This document shows positions 42,040 through 50,183 of a stretch of DNA of 64,000 nt, in pieces. The stretch is from assembly GCF_013003915.1 (NCBI RefSeq), contig NZ_JABAIV010000003.1, positions 434,001-498,000 on the forward strand. Reading direction: 5' to 3'. Both the position numbers and the translations under genes were made by a program. The DNA comes from Telluria aromaticivorans (GTDB taxonomy: Bacteria; Pseudomonadota; Gammaproteobacteria; Burkholderiales; Burkholderiaceae_D). Under the pieces are notes generated by a model that was given only the letters and a program-made list of their open reading frames with translations, ran no database searches and had not been told where the DNA came from. The stretch's first letter is position 1, and each line of letters opens with the position of its first letter.

Positions 42040-42876
42040 TTAACTCGCTTCCGTGAACGCCAAATACAACTCACGCGCACGGCGCGCCACCGGCCCCGCT
42101 TCCATCGTGTGATCCTCAAACCGCGTGCACGGCGTCACCTTGCCGTAATTCCCGGTGCTGAAGATCTCGCGCGCCGTCAGCAACTCCTCCGGCCCCACGA
42201 TGCGCTCCTCTACCTTCACGCCTTCTTGAGCCAGCAGCGCGATCACGCGCGCACGAGTGATCCCGGCCAGGAAGGTGCCGTTCAGTTTAGGCGTGACCAC
42301 CGCCCCATCCGCCGCCACGATGAACAAATTCGACGACGCGAATTCCGCCACATTACCCTCGGCATCGAGCACGATCGCCTGGTCGAAGCCGCGCGCCTTG
42401 GCTTCGCGCATGGCGCGGGTCGAATTGGCGTACAGGGCCGAGGCCTTGGCGTCGGTCGGGGCCATGGTCGGCTGCGGACGCAGCATGGTCGACAGGCAGG
42501 CCGAGAAGCCGGCGAACGGCGGCAGCGGCGCGTCGAACAGGGTCAGGGCGAACTGGCTGGCTTCGGGCACGGGAATCAGGAAACCGTCGGTGCCAAACAC
42601 CAGCGGGCGGATATACAGCTCGGCATCCGCCGGGAATTTCGCCACGCCCTCGCGCACCAGCGCTTCCATCTCGTCCACACTCAAGGGGCAGCGCAGGCCG
42701 AGCTTCTCGGCGGAGGTGATCACGCGTTCCAGGTGCGGACGCAGGTCGGGCAGCTTGCCGCCCATGGCGCGTGCGCCGTCGAAGACGGACGAGCCCAGCC
42801 AGAGGCTGTGGTCCATTGCACCATAAAGTGGAACATTGCCTTCATTCCAGTTGCCGTTGAAGTAAGTCAGGTACAT
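42040..42876 (-). CDS. Class IV (branched-chain/D-amino acid type) aminotransferase
   Basis: The 278-residue PLP enzyme has SSVFDGARAMGGKLPDLRPHLERV (about 28-52), a candidate Schiff-base Lys in TDAKASALYANSTRAM and VLDAEGNVAEFASSNLFIV plus GITRARVIALL, as in IlvE/DAAT fold type IV proteins. At 278 residues it is shorter than E. coli IlvE (309). The exact substrate (branched-chain or D-amino acids, or aminodeoxychorismate) cannot be fixed from motifs. It diverges from gcr across 128 bp that contain a stress-type operator. Confidence 0.88.
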   Translation of the reverse strand: MYLTYFNGNWNEGNVPLYGAMDHSLWLGSSVFDGARAMGGKLPDLRPHLERVITSAEKLGLRCPLSVDEMEALVREGVAKFPADAELYIRPLVFGTDGFLIPVPEASQFALTLFDAPLPPFAGFSACLSTMLRPQPTMAPTDAKASALYANSTRAMREAKARGFDQAIVLDAEGNVAEFASSNLFIVAADGAVVTPKLNGTFLAGITRARVIALLAQEGVKVEERIVGPEELLTAREIFSTGNYGKVTPCTRFEDHTMEAGPVARRARELYLAFTEAS

Positions 42877-42937
42877 GGATTCCCCAAAAATTCGTGTATT
42901 GCAGAGCGCTCCAGTGTAACCGAGAGGCTAATCCATT

Positions 42938-42979
42938 GTTCGGTGGCGAACAAAGTTTCCCTGACGACTCGCGTACACT
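42938..42979 (+). promoter_or_regulatory. Operator GTTCG-N4-CGAAC plus -10, serving gcr
   Basis: Perfect inverted repeat GTTCGGTGGCGAAC at 42938-42951, 22 bp, then TACACT at 42974-42979, 25 bp before the gcr ATG. Confidence 0.65.
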
Positions 42980-43004
42980 AGGGCTTTCAAAGTCATCATT
43001 GCCC

Positions 43005-45158
43005 ATGCTCGACATTCTTGAACGGATCGATCCCGCCAGCGACCGCATCGACCTGCTGGTCGGCCTGGTCGATTGCCTGCGCCCGCGTCACCGCTGGGTA
43101 TGGCAAAAGCCGGACGATCCCGCCCAGGCTGTCCGTACGCTGACCCAGCTGCTGAAGGGAAATCCGGCACAGGCCTGGGCGCTGCGCCACTACATCACGG
43201 TGCTGCTCGAGAAGCGCCGGCATACCAGCCTGTACAGCGACATCGGCATCCTGTCGAACGACGGTTTCGTCACCGAACTCAAGCGCCGCATCACCTACCG
43301 CTTCCTGCCGCCGGCCCTGAATGACCTCTACCTGTCGGATGCGCTGAACCAGGTGCTGTATGCCGAGAACGACTACGAATGGATCCGCGCGGTGCCGAAC
43401 GCCGACTGGATGGAACTGTTCGACGTGATCGCCGACGCGCCGCCGCCGCTGGACCGCATCGGCGGACCGGCCCCCCCGGACCGCGCGCGCTATGTCACCG
43501 TGATGGGCATCCTGGATGCGATCCGCACCCTGTCCTGCCGCATCTGCGCGCTGGGCCTGGAGCCGCGCCTGGTGCACAGCTACAGCGAGATCGAACACTT
43601 CGACTCGCCCTTCCTGATGCAGAACATCGAGGTCAACCACTACCTCGACGAATACGCGCGCTACCTCGACGGCAAGACCAGCGGACCGGAACCGGCTCGC
43701 CACCTCTTGGTGATGCTGGACCAGTGCGAGGAAGTCGTGCTCAAGATCCGGCGCGGCGCGCAAAGCACCGGCACCAGCGTGGCGCTGACCTATCTGCTGG
43801 TGGCGCTGCAGCAGAGTATCGACCGCCTGCACAAGCTGCTCTACCTGGTGGACGTGAGCGGCGAGCTGCCGTCGGCGCCGGGCGTGGACCTGGACGCCGT
43901 CGCCGATTCGGTCGCCACCCATGAAGGGGTGGTCGCGAGCGACCGCCGCCTGGCCGCGATCGCGCTGGCCGAAGAACTGATCGAGGCGCACAACACCAAA
44001 TACCAGGTGCGCGGCCTGATGCGCGACAACGTCGACCTGCTGGCCCGCAACGTCACCGAGAACGCCAGCCGCACCGGCGAGCATTATGTGGCGGACACCC
44101 GGCGCGCCCTGCGCCAGATGTTTGTGGCCGCGGCCGGCGCCGGCTTCATCGTCGGCTTCATGGCGATGTTCAAGATCATGCTGGGCTACCTGCGCACCGC
44201 GCCGCTGGTCGAGGCCTTCCTGTTCAGCATGAACTATTCGCTCGGCTTCATCCTGATCTACGTGCTGCACTTTACGGTGGCCACCAAGCAGCCGGCCATG
44301 ACCGCCCAGCACATCGCGGCCTCGCTGCAGCAGGCCGACAACGGGCGCGGGCTCAATGTCGACAGCCTGGCCATCCTGGTCAACAAGGTGTTCCGCACCC
44401 AGATCGTGGCCGTGCTCGGCAACGTGGTGCTGGCCTTCCCGGTGGCCTGGGCGATCGCGGTCGGCTACAAGGCCATCAGCGGCCAGCACATGGTCGACCC
44501 GGCCAAGGCCCACCACCTGCTGGCCGACATCGATCCCTTCCATGGCCCTGCCCTGTTCTACGCGGCGATCGCCGGGGTCTGGCTGTTCGTGGCCGGCCTG
44601 ATCTCGGGCTATTACGATAACAAGGCGCTGTACACCCGCATGGGCCAGCGCGTGCGCCAGCTGCGCGGCCTGCGCCGCCTGATGGGCGAGGCGCGCCTGG
44701 GCCGCTTCGCCGAGTATGTCGAGGACAACCTCGGCGGCCTGATGGGTAACTTCTTCTTCGGCTTCATGCTCGGCATGACCGGCACCATCGGCTACCTGCT
44801 GGGGCTCCCGCTCGACATCCGCCACGTGACCTTCTCGACGGCCAATTTCGCCACCTCGCTGGTCGGCCTCGATTACCGGATGTCGACCGAAGCCATGGTG
44901 AATGCCGCGGCCGGGGTGGCGCTGATCGGCGCCGTCAACCTGGTCGTCAGCTTCGGCCTGGCCCTGTGGGTGGCGATGCGCGCCCGCAAGGTGCGCTTCA
45001 AGCGCGGCATCCTGCTGCTGCAGGCCCTGGGCCGGCACCTGCTCACCTCGCCGGTCGACTTTTTCCTCGGCCCGAAAGATCTTCCCGTCAGTATCGAAAC
45101 AAGTGCAGCACCACGCATCGACCAACGCAGCGAACTCATCGTGAGAGAACCGAAATGA
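43005..45158 (+). CDS. gcr: Gcr-type site-specific recombinase (membrane protein)
   Basis: The 717-residue protein matches the Gcr family (COG4389), first named from a Neisseria gonorrhoeae recombination phenotype. The N-terminal about 370 residues are soluble and helical. The rest has several membrane helices (AAGAGFIVGFMAMFKIMLGYL, MNYSLGFILIYVLHF, VVLAFPVAWAIAVGY, FYAAIAGVWLFVAGLISGYYDN, GNFFFGFMLGMTGTIGYLLGLP, GVALIGAVNLVVSFGLALWVAM). No tyrosine- or serine-recombinase catalytic motif is visible, so the name is doubtful. It overlaps the next gene by 4 bp. The promoter belongs to the proposed stress regulon. Confidence 0.85.
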   Translation: MLDILERIDPASDRIDLLVGLVDCLRPRHRWVWQKPDDPAQAVRTLTQLLKGNPAQAWALRHYITVLLEKRRHTSLYSDIGILSNDGFVTELKRRITYRFLPPALNDLYLSDALNQVLYAENDYEWIRAVPNADWMELFDVIADAPPPLDRIGGPAPPDRARYVTVMGILDAIRTLSCRICALGLEPRLVHSYSEIEHFDSPFLMQNIEVNHYLDEYARYLDGKTSGPEPARHLLVMLDQCEEVVLKIRRGAQSTGTSVALTYLLVALQQSIDRLHKLLYLVDVSGELPSAPGVDLDAVADSVATHEGVVASDRRLAAIALAEELIEAHNTKYQVRGLMRDNVDLLARNVTENASRTGEHYVADTRRALRQMFVAAAGAGFIVGFMAMFKIMLGYLRTAPLVEAFLFSMNYSLGFILIYVLHFTVATKQPAMTAQHIAASLQQADNGRGLNVDSLAILVNKVFRTQIVAVLGNVVLAFPVAWAIAVGYKAISGQHMVDPAKAHHLLADIDPFHGPALFYAAIAGVWLFVAGLISGYYDNKALYTRMGQRVRQLRGLRRLMGEARLGRFAEYVEDNLGGLMGNFFFGFMLGMTGTIGYLLGLPLDIRHVTFSTANFATSLVGLDYRMSTEAMVNAAAGVALIGAVNLVVSFGLALWVAMRARKVRFKRGILLLQALGRHLLTSPVDFFLGPKDLPVSIETSAAPRIDQRSELIVREPK

Positions 45159-46543
45159 AAAACAAGCGCCTGACCAGCTTCCTCGGCTTACTGGCCTTCG
45201 TCTGCGTGATCGCGTCGTGCAAGAGCCTGCCCAATGCCGACTCCCTGCCGGACGCGCCGATCAAGCGAACACCCTCGGTGGCGACCCAGCGCGGCATGCT
45301 CGACGCCAAGCAGGCCTCGCAACTGCTGTCCAAGCGCTGGTCGAACGCAACGGCCGACCTCAAGCAGCTGGCCGTGCTCGAGGAGCAGGCCACCGGCGCC
45401 CCCCTCATCCCGGGCAACAAGGTGACCCTGCTGTTCGACGGCCCGGCCACCATGCGCGACATGATGGATGCGGCGCGCAATGCAAAGACCTCGATCAACC
45501 TCGAGACCTATATCTTCGACCAGGACCCGGTGGGCCTGGAGTTTGCGGACGTGCTGATCGCCAAGCGGCGCGAAGGCGTGGTGGTGAACATCATGGCCGA
45601 CGGCGTCGGCACCCTGGCCACCCCCAAGGAATTCTTCGAGCGCCTGCGCGCGGCCGGCATCCAGGTAGTGATCTTCAACCCGGTTGATCCGACCAAGCGT
45701 CCCGGCAACTGGCAGCTGAACAACCGCGACCACCGCAAGATCATGATCGTGGACGGCAAGGTCGGCTTCACCGGCGGCATCAACATCAGCGAGACCTATG
45801 CCAACAGCTCGCTGTTCCGCTCGAAGAAGAAGGCCAGCACGGCCGACAGCAAGAAGGTGGGCTGGCGCGACACGCACATCCGCATCGAAGGCCCGGCCGT
45901 CGCCACGCTGCAGTGGGCCTTCATCGACAACTGGGTGCGCCAGGACGCGGGCGAACTGCCGCAGGTCGACTACTTCCCGCGCCTGGCCCCGGTCGGCGAC
46001 AAGGTGCTGCGCGTGCTGGCCACGACGCCGGACCGCGATTCGGAAATCTACAAGTCGCTGATGATCGCGATGAACGAGTCGAAGAAATCGATCCACATCA
46101 CTTCGGCGTATTTCGTGCCCGACCAGCAGATCGTCGATGCCCTGATCGCCGCGGCCAAGCGCGGCGTGGACGTCAAGCTGGTGCTGCCGGGGGTGTCGGA
46201 CCACGACCTGATCAAGTACGCCGGTCAGGCCTTCTACGACCAGCTGCTCAGCGGCGGCGTGAAGATCTTCCAGCTGCAGGTGGCGGTGCTGCATGCGAAG
46301 ACCGCGGTCATCGACGGCATCTGGTCGACCATCGGCTCGGCCAACATCGACCGCCGCAGTTTTATTCATAACTACGAGCTGAACGTGGTGGTGCTCGATC
46401 CGGCCTTCGGGCGCGACATGGAGAGCGCATTCAATGAAGATTTGCGCGACTCGAAAGAGATCACGCTGGAGCAGTGGCAGTACCGGCCGTGGAAGGATCG
46501 CTTCCGTGAGTGGATGGGGCGGCTGGCGGAATACTGGATTTGA
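45155..46543 (+). CDS. Phospholipase D-family protein (cardiolipin synthase-like)
   Basis: The 462-residue protein has two HKD motifs (DHRKIMIVDGKVGFTGG and LHAKTAVIDGIWSTIGSAN) and an N-terminal signal with a possible lipobox (IASC). This is the layout of bacterial cardiolipin synthases/PLD enzymes, which exchange phosphatidyl groups between phospholipids. An envelope location is implied by the signal. The ATG overlaps the gcr stop (ATGA), so the two are translationally coupled. Substrate specificity is not proven. Confidence 0.9.
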   Translation: MKNKRLTSFLGLLAFVCVIASCKSLPNADSLPDAPIKRTPSVATQRGMLDAKQASQLLSKRWSNATADLKQLAVLEEQATGAPLIPGNKVTLLFDGPATMRDMMDAARNAKTSINLETYIFDQDPVGLEFADVLIAKRREGVVVNIMADGVGTLATPKEFFERLRAAGIQVVIFNPVDPTKRPGNWQLNNRDHRKIMIVDGKVGFTGGINISETYANSSLFRSKKKASTADSKKVGWRDTHIRIEGPAVATLQWAFIDNWVRQDAGELPQVDYFPRLAPVGDKVLRVLATTPDRDSEIYKSLMIAMNESKKSIHITSAYFVPDQQIVDALIAAAKRGVDVKLVLPGVSDHDLIKYAGQAFYDQLLSGGVKIFQLQVAVLHAKTAVIDGIWSTIGSANIDRRSFIHNYELNVVVLDPAFGRDMESAFNEDLRDSKEITLEQWQYRPWKDRFREWMGRLAEYWI

Positions 46544-46587
46544 TTTGAACGGAGCCGTAGTTCGCTAACGGCGGCTATGTCGTGCAT

Positions 46588-46702
46588 CGTAGGGTGGGCG
46601 GCTTTGCCGCCCGCGCGTTCAAATCACGGTCGCGGACCACGAACGCCAATCAATACTCATACGATCGTTGAACGCGCGGGCGGGAAGACCCGCCCACCCT
46701 AC
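46588..46702. repeat. Palindromic repeat copy F
   Basis: Left hairpin GTGGGCGGCTTTGCCGCCCGC; right GCGGGCGGGAAGACCCGCCC. It lies between the PLD gene (plus) and the phosphoesterase (minus). Confidence 0.9.
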
Positions 46703-46709
46703 CAAACCG

Positions 46710-47546
46710 TCACAAGCCCGCCGCCATCAACCCATCGTTATGCGCCGTCCACACATTCCCGGCGCGCATGAACTTGTCGGTGTCGACCAGTTCGAAATGG
46801 CTGTGCACCACGTCCCACCCGTACCGGTCGATCTCGACCTTCTCCGACTCCACCCGCACCACATTGAATGAATTGACTTCGCCGCGCCCGCGGGTCGAGG
46901 TGGCGGTGCCGGCCTGGATCACCAGCGCAGCGTATTCGCTGATCTGGTAGCGCCCCGCCGTGCTGCCCGCGTGGCTGGCGTGCATGTGGCCCCCCATCAG
47001 GATATCGACGCCGCTTTCCGCGAAAGCCTTCATTGCCCTCGGCGCGCGGTCCACCAGGTCGCGCTCCTCGAAATGGTCGGGCAGGTCGAAGGGGTGGTGG
47101 CCGACCACGATGCGCGTCACCGAGGCCGGTACGCCGGCCAGCTGCTGGCGAACCACCGCGAGCTGCTCGCTGCTCACCCGGCCATCCTTGATGGTCAGCG
47201 AGCGCGCCGTGTTCACGCCCACCACGGCGATCTCGTCGTCGATATACACCGGGTCGAGGTCGTCGGTGATGTAGCGCTTGTAGCGCGCCAGCGGCTTCAC
47301 GAAGCGGCGGAACACGTTGTACAGCGAAATGTCATGGTTGCCCGGCACGATGATCTGCGGCCCCGGCAAGGTATCCAGGAAGGCCCGCGCTTCCTCGAAC
47401 TGTTCGGCCTTGGCGCGCTGGGTCAGGTCGCCGGACACCACCAGCACGTCCGGATCGATTCGCTCGATCAGCGTGCGCAGGGGATCGAGCAGGGTATGGT
47501 CGACGCGCCCGAAGTGCAGGTCCGACAAGTGTACGAGTGTGCGCAT
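46710..47546 (-). CDS. Metallophosphoesterase (CpdA-like calcineurin fold)
   Basis: The 278-residue protein has the full set of metallophosphoesterase motifs: SDLHFG (8-13), VSGDLTQ, VPGNHDISL, VGHHPFD and GGHMHAS. The order and size fit class III cyclic nucleotide phosphodiesterases (CpdA), though phospholipid or nucleotide substrates are possible. It follows the PAP2 phosphatase by 16 bp on the same strand, so an operon is likely and shares the LexA-box promoter region. Confidence 0.88.
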   Translation of the reverse strand: MRTLVHLSDLHFGRVDHTLLDPLRTLIERIDPDVLVVSGDLTQRAKAEQFEEARAFLDTLPGPQIIVPGNHDISLYNVFRRFVKPLARYKRYITDDLDPVYIDDEIAVVGVNTARSLTIKDGRVSSEQLAVVRQQLAGVPASVTRIVVGHHPFDLPDHFEERDLVDRAPRAMKAFAESGVDILMGGHMHASHAGSTAGRYQISEYAALVIQAGTATSTRGRGEVNSFNVVRVESEKVEIDRYGWDVVHSHFELVDTDKFMRAGNVWTAHNDGLMAAGL

Positions 47547-47562
47547 CCGTTTTCCTCAATAG

Positions 47563-48315
47563 TCAAATATCCCGGGGTTCGACCGGCTCCCCTTCGCGCC
47601 GTGCCCGCGCTCGGCTGCGCCGGCTCAGGGTCGTGGCGCCGGCGATGCAGATCGCCAGCCAGCCGCAGCCTTCGGCGGTTGCAGCCAGCACGTCAGACAG
47701 ATAATGGACTCCAAGATACATCCTTGAGAACGCGACCGTCGCCACCATGAGCGCGGCCAGCACGAAAGGCAGCACCCTGCCCGGCCAGCTGCGCGCATGG
47801 CGCGAGGCGTAGCAGGCGATGAAGCCATACAGCACGGTGGCCGCCATCGCGTGCCCGCTGGGGAAACTGTAGGTAGTCAGCTGGAGCAGCGGCTCGGCGA
47901 AATGCGGGCGGGCGCGTTCGAAAGTGTGCTTCAGCAGCACGTTCAGCACCAGCCCGCCCGGGACGGCGCTGGCCAGCGCGACCAGCCAGTAGCGGTGGCC
48001 GCGGCGGTACAGCCAGGTGCCTGCCACCAGCGCAAGGATCAATATGCCGGGGGTGCTGTGCACGTGCGTCACCGCCATCAGGAACCCGCGCAGGCCGCTG
48101 TTGGCGCGGGCGTGCGCATGCAGCCAGTTGGCCACTTCCACGTCGAGCCGGGTCAGCGGCGCACCGGCGACGACGGCATCGGCGAGCTGGGCAAAGACAG
48201 CAGTGGCGATGATGAGCATTGCCACGCCGAGCGTAAGGTGCAGGCCGTATTCGCCTTCAGGCGAGAAGCGGTTGGCGGCAAAGCGATGGAGTCTGGGTGG
48301 AATTTTGGTCGGCAT
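47563..48315 (-). CDS. PAP2-family membrane phosphatase
   Basis: The 250-residue protein has about six membrane helices and the three PAP2 motifs: KHTFERARP, YSFPSGHAMA and SRMYLGVHYLSDV. It probably acts on lipid phosphates such as undecaprenyl diphosphate or phosphatidic acid at the periplasmic face. The C-terminus is basic. It is divergent from a 70-residue protein gene; two LexA-like boxes lie 50-88 bp upstream of its start and could control both directions. Confidence 0.9.
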   Translation of the reverse strand: MPTKIPPRLHRFAANRFSPEGEYGLHLTLGVAMLIIATAVFAQLADAVVAGAPLTRLDVEVANWLHAHARANSGLRGFLMAVTHVHSTPGILILALVAGTWLYRRGHRYWLVALASAVPGGLVLNVLLKHTFERARPHFAEPLLQLTTYSFPSGHAMAATVLYGFIACYASRHARSWPGRVLPFVLAALMVATVAFSRMYLGVHYLSDVLAATAEGCGWLAICIAGATTLSRRSRARARREGEPVEPRDI

Positions 48316-48364
48316 ACGCCTTGATATAAGGCCAGTTAGCGAAAAAGCTACAGAAATAAAAATT

Positions 48365-48403
48365 TACTGTACATCCGAACAGTAACTGTGGATTCATACA
48401 GTA
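48365..48403. promoter_or_regulatory. Two abutting LexA-like (SOS) boxes
   Basis: Box 1 is TACTGTACATCCGAACAGTA (48365-48384); box 2 is AACTGTGGATTCATACAGTA (48384-48403). Both fit CTG-N10-CAG and the wider TACTGT...ACAGTA consensus of gamma/betaproteobacterial LexA sites. Their centres are 19 bp apart. They lie 53 bp before the 70-residue gene and 50 bp before the PAP2 gene. Confidence 0.65.
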
Positions 48404-48455
48404 GTTATGGTATTCTTTAGTTACTCCAACGAATCTAATAAAAGGAAAGCACACC

Positions 48456-48668
48456 ATGACCACTCTGAACAGCTCCTTTGGCCTGGAATATGCCCCTATC
48501 CCTTTTATGCTGCGCATCGGCCAGCGTGAACTCCTGATCACCCGCGATTTCCGCAAGCGCTTCTACGCTGTCAACCCGGTCATCGAATGCGACACCGGCG
48601 TCGAAGCTGGCCACGTTGAAATCCTGCTGTTCCGCCGCTGGCTGCTGATCCTGTCGAAGGCGCACTAA
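48456..48668 (+). CDS. 70-residue protein of unknown function, putative SOS target
   Basis: The 70-residue protein has no signal peptide or membrane helix and is rich in short hydrophobic strands (FMLRIGQRELLITRDFRKRFYAV, HVEILLFRRWLLILSK). I recognise no family. AAAGGAAAG precedes the ATG. Codon usage and GC content are like those of neighbouring genes, unlike the AT-rich upstream region. Two LexA-like boxes lie in its promoter, so DNA-damage control is proposed. Confidence 0.7.
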   Translation: MTTLNSSFGLEYAPIPFMLRIGQRELLITRDFRKRFYAVNPVIECDTGVEAGHVEILLFRRWLLILSKAH

Positions 48669-48806
48669 GTTGCACCAACTCGCAGGAAATGCGAACGAAT
48701 TCGCGGACGAATTAAAATCCGCATATTGTTAAGCGAATAAATTCGTTCCTTCAGGGGGAACTGAGCCGTAGTCTACAAGCTCCAAACTGCCCTCTGAAAG
48801 AACGAC

Positions 48807-49823
48807 ATGCTTCGCAAAACTTTCCTGCACTCGCTGGCCGCAACTGCGCTGCTGGCACCGCTGCTGGCTGCAACGCCAGCCCTTGCCGCGGACGTTACGC
48901 TGCTCAACGTGTCGTACGACCCGACCCGTGAACTATACCAAGATGTCGACGCCGCCTTCGCCCGCCACTGGAAAGCGAAGACCGGCGACAGCGTCACCGT
49001 GAAACAGTCGCACGGCGGCTCGGGCAAGCAGGCGCGCGCCGTCATCGACGGACTGCCGGCCGACGTGGTCACGCTGGCGCTGGCCTACGACATCGATGCC
49101 ATCAGCGAAAAAGGCCTGATCGCGCAAGGCTGGCAGCAACGCCTCGCACACCGCAGCTCGCCCTACACCTCGACCATCGTGTTCCTGGTCCGCAAGGGCA
49201 ACCCGAAAGGCATCCGCGACTGGGGCGACCTGGTCAAGCCGGGCGTTGCCGTGATCACCCCGAACCCGAAGACCTCGGGTGGCGCACGCTGGAACCACCT
49301 GGCGGCCTATGGCTATGCCCTGCGCCAGCCGGGAGGTTCGCCAGCCACGGCCAAGGATTTCCTGGGCAAGCTGTATAGAAACGTTCCGGTGCTCGATTCG
49401 GGCGCGCGCGGCGCCACCACCACCTTCGTCGAACGCGGTATCGGCGACGTGCTGCTGGCCTGGGAAAACGAAGCCCTGCTCGCCCTGCGCGAACTGGGCC
49501 CGGGCAAGTTCGAGATCGTCGCACCTTCGCTCAGCATCCTGGCCGAACCGCCGGTGGCCGTGGTCGACAAGACCGTCGACAAGCGCGGCACCCGCCCGGT
49601 GGCGCAGGCCTATCTCGAGTTCCTGTACAGCGACGAAGGCCAGGAAATCGTCGCCAAGAACTACTACCGCCCTGTGGTCGCCCGCTACGCGAAAAAGTAC
49701 GCGTCGCAATTCCCGAACATCAAGCTGTTCCCGATCACCGAGCTCGGTGGCTGGACGCAGGCGCAGAAGGCGCACTTCGCGGATGGCGGCTTGTTCGACC
49801 AGATTTACGCGCCGGGGAAGTAA
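48807..49823 (+). CDS. Sulfate/thiosulfate periplasmic binding protein (Sbp-like)
   Basis: The 338-residue protein has a signal peptide (ending ATPALA|AD) and the full Sbp/CysP sequence plan: [82 protein letters not shown] and [21 protein letters not shown]. It binds sulfate or thiosulfate for ABC import. No cysTWA permease genes are near, so it is an orphan component that probably serves a transporter elsewhere. A terminator follows inside repeat G. Confidence 0.92.
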   Translation: MLRKTFLHSLAATALLAPLLAATPALAADVTLLNVSYDPTRELYQDVDAAFARHWKAKTGDSVTVKQSHGGSGKQARAVIDGLPADVVTLALAYDIDAISEKGLIAQGWQQRLAHRSSPYTSTIVFLVRKGNPKGIRDWGDLVKPGVAVITPNPKTSGGARWNHLAAYGYALRQPGGSPATAKDFLGKLYRNVPVLDSGARGATTTFVERGIGDVLLAWENEALLALRELGPGKFEIVAPSLSILAEPPVAVVDKTVDKRGTRPVAQAYLEFLYSDEGQEIVAKNYYRPVVARYAKKYASQFPNIKLFPITELGGWTQAQKAHFADGGLFDQIYAPGK

Positions 49824-49862
49824 AGGCGTAAACAGGATCGAGAACGTTGCATTACGTTAGCC

Positions 49863-50040
49863 CGTAGGGTGGGCAGATTCTGCCCACGCGTTCAAACAGT
49901 GCCCGCATGGCCCGACCCTCACGTCGGGCCCTTTTGCGTTTTTGGTTTGTCCAATCACACATTGAGGCGCGTCCAATATCATTTGGCCGGGAATTCACGT
50001 GGTGATTGAACGCGTGGGCAGGAAACCTGCCCACCCTACG
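49863..50040. repeat. Palindromic repeat copy G
   Basis: Left hairpin GTGGGCAGATTCTGCCCAC; right GTGGGCAGGAAACCTGCCCAC. It is one of two copies not at a convergent junction (sbp and the SDR are both plus). The 360-bp gap 49824-50183 holds this copy and the terminator in its spacer; I see nothing else in it. Confidence 0.9.
49909..49943 (+). terminator. Terminator of sbp inside repeat G spacer
   Basis: GGCCCGAC-CCTCAC-GTCGGGCC then CTTTTGCGTTTTT; 86 bp past the sbp stop. Confidence 0.8.
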
Positions 50041-50183
50041 GGTTAAGACAACTCAGGCATCCCCAACCGAGAACCCCGTTTTCCCCAGCCGGGCTAGGAT
50101 GGCAATCGTTCACCAATCCTGGCCTGCCCCTGCGGCTGGACGCCGCGGGCAGTCCTCTTCACCCACTTGAAAAGGATCACGAC

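Noticed and set aside
42996..45125. 709-codon minus-strand open frame opposite gcr
   Set aside because: It is the antisense shadow of a conserved gene; composition is His/Gln/Asp-rich with no motifs. The same reasoning removes 4723-6321 (-), 11514-13076 (+), 15723-16922 (-) and 45188-46369 (-).
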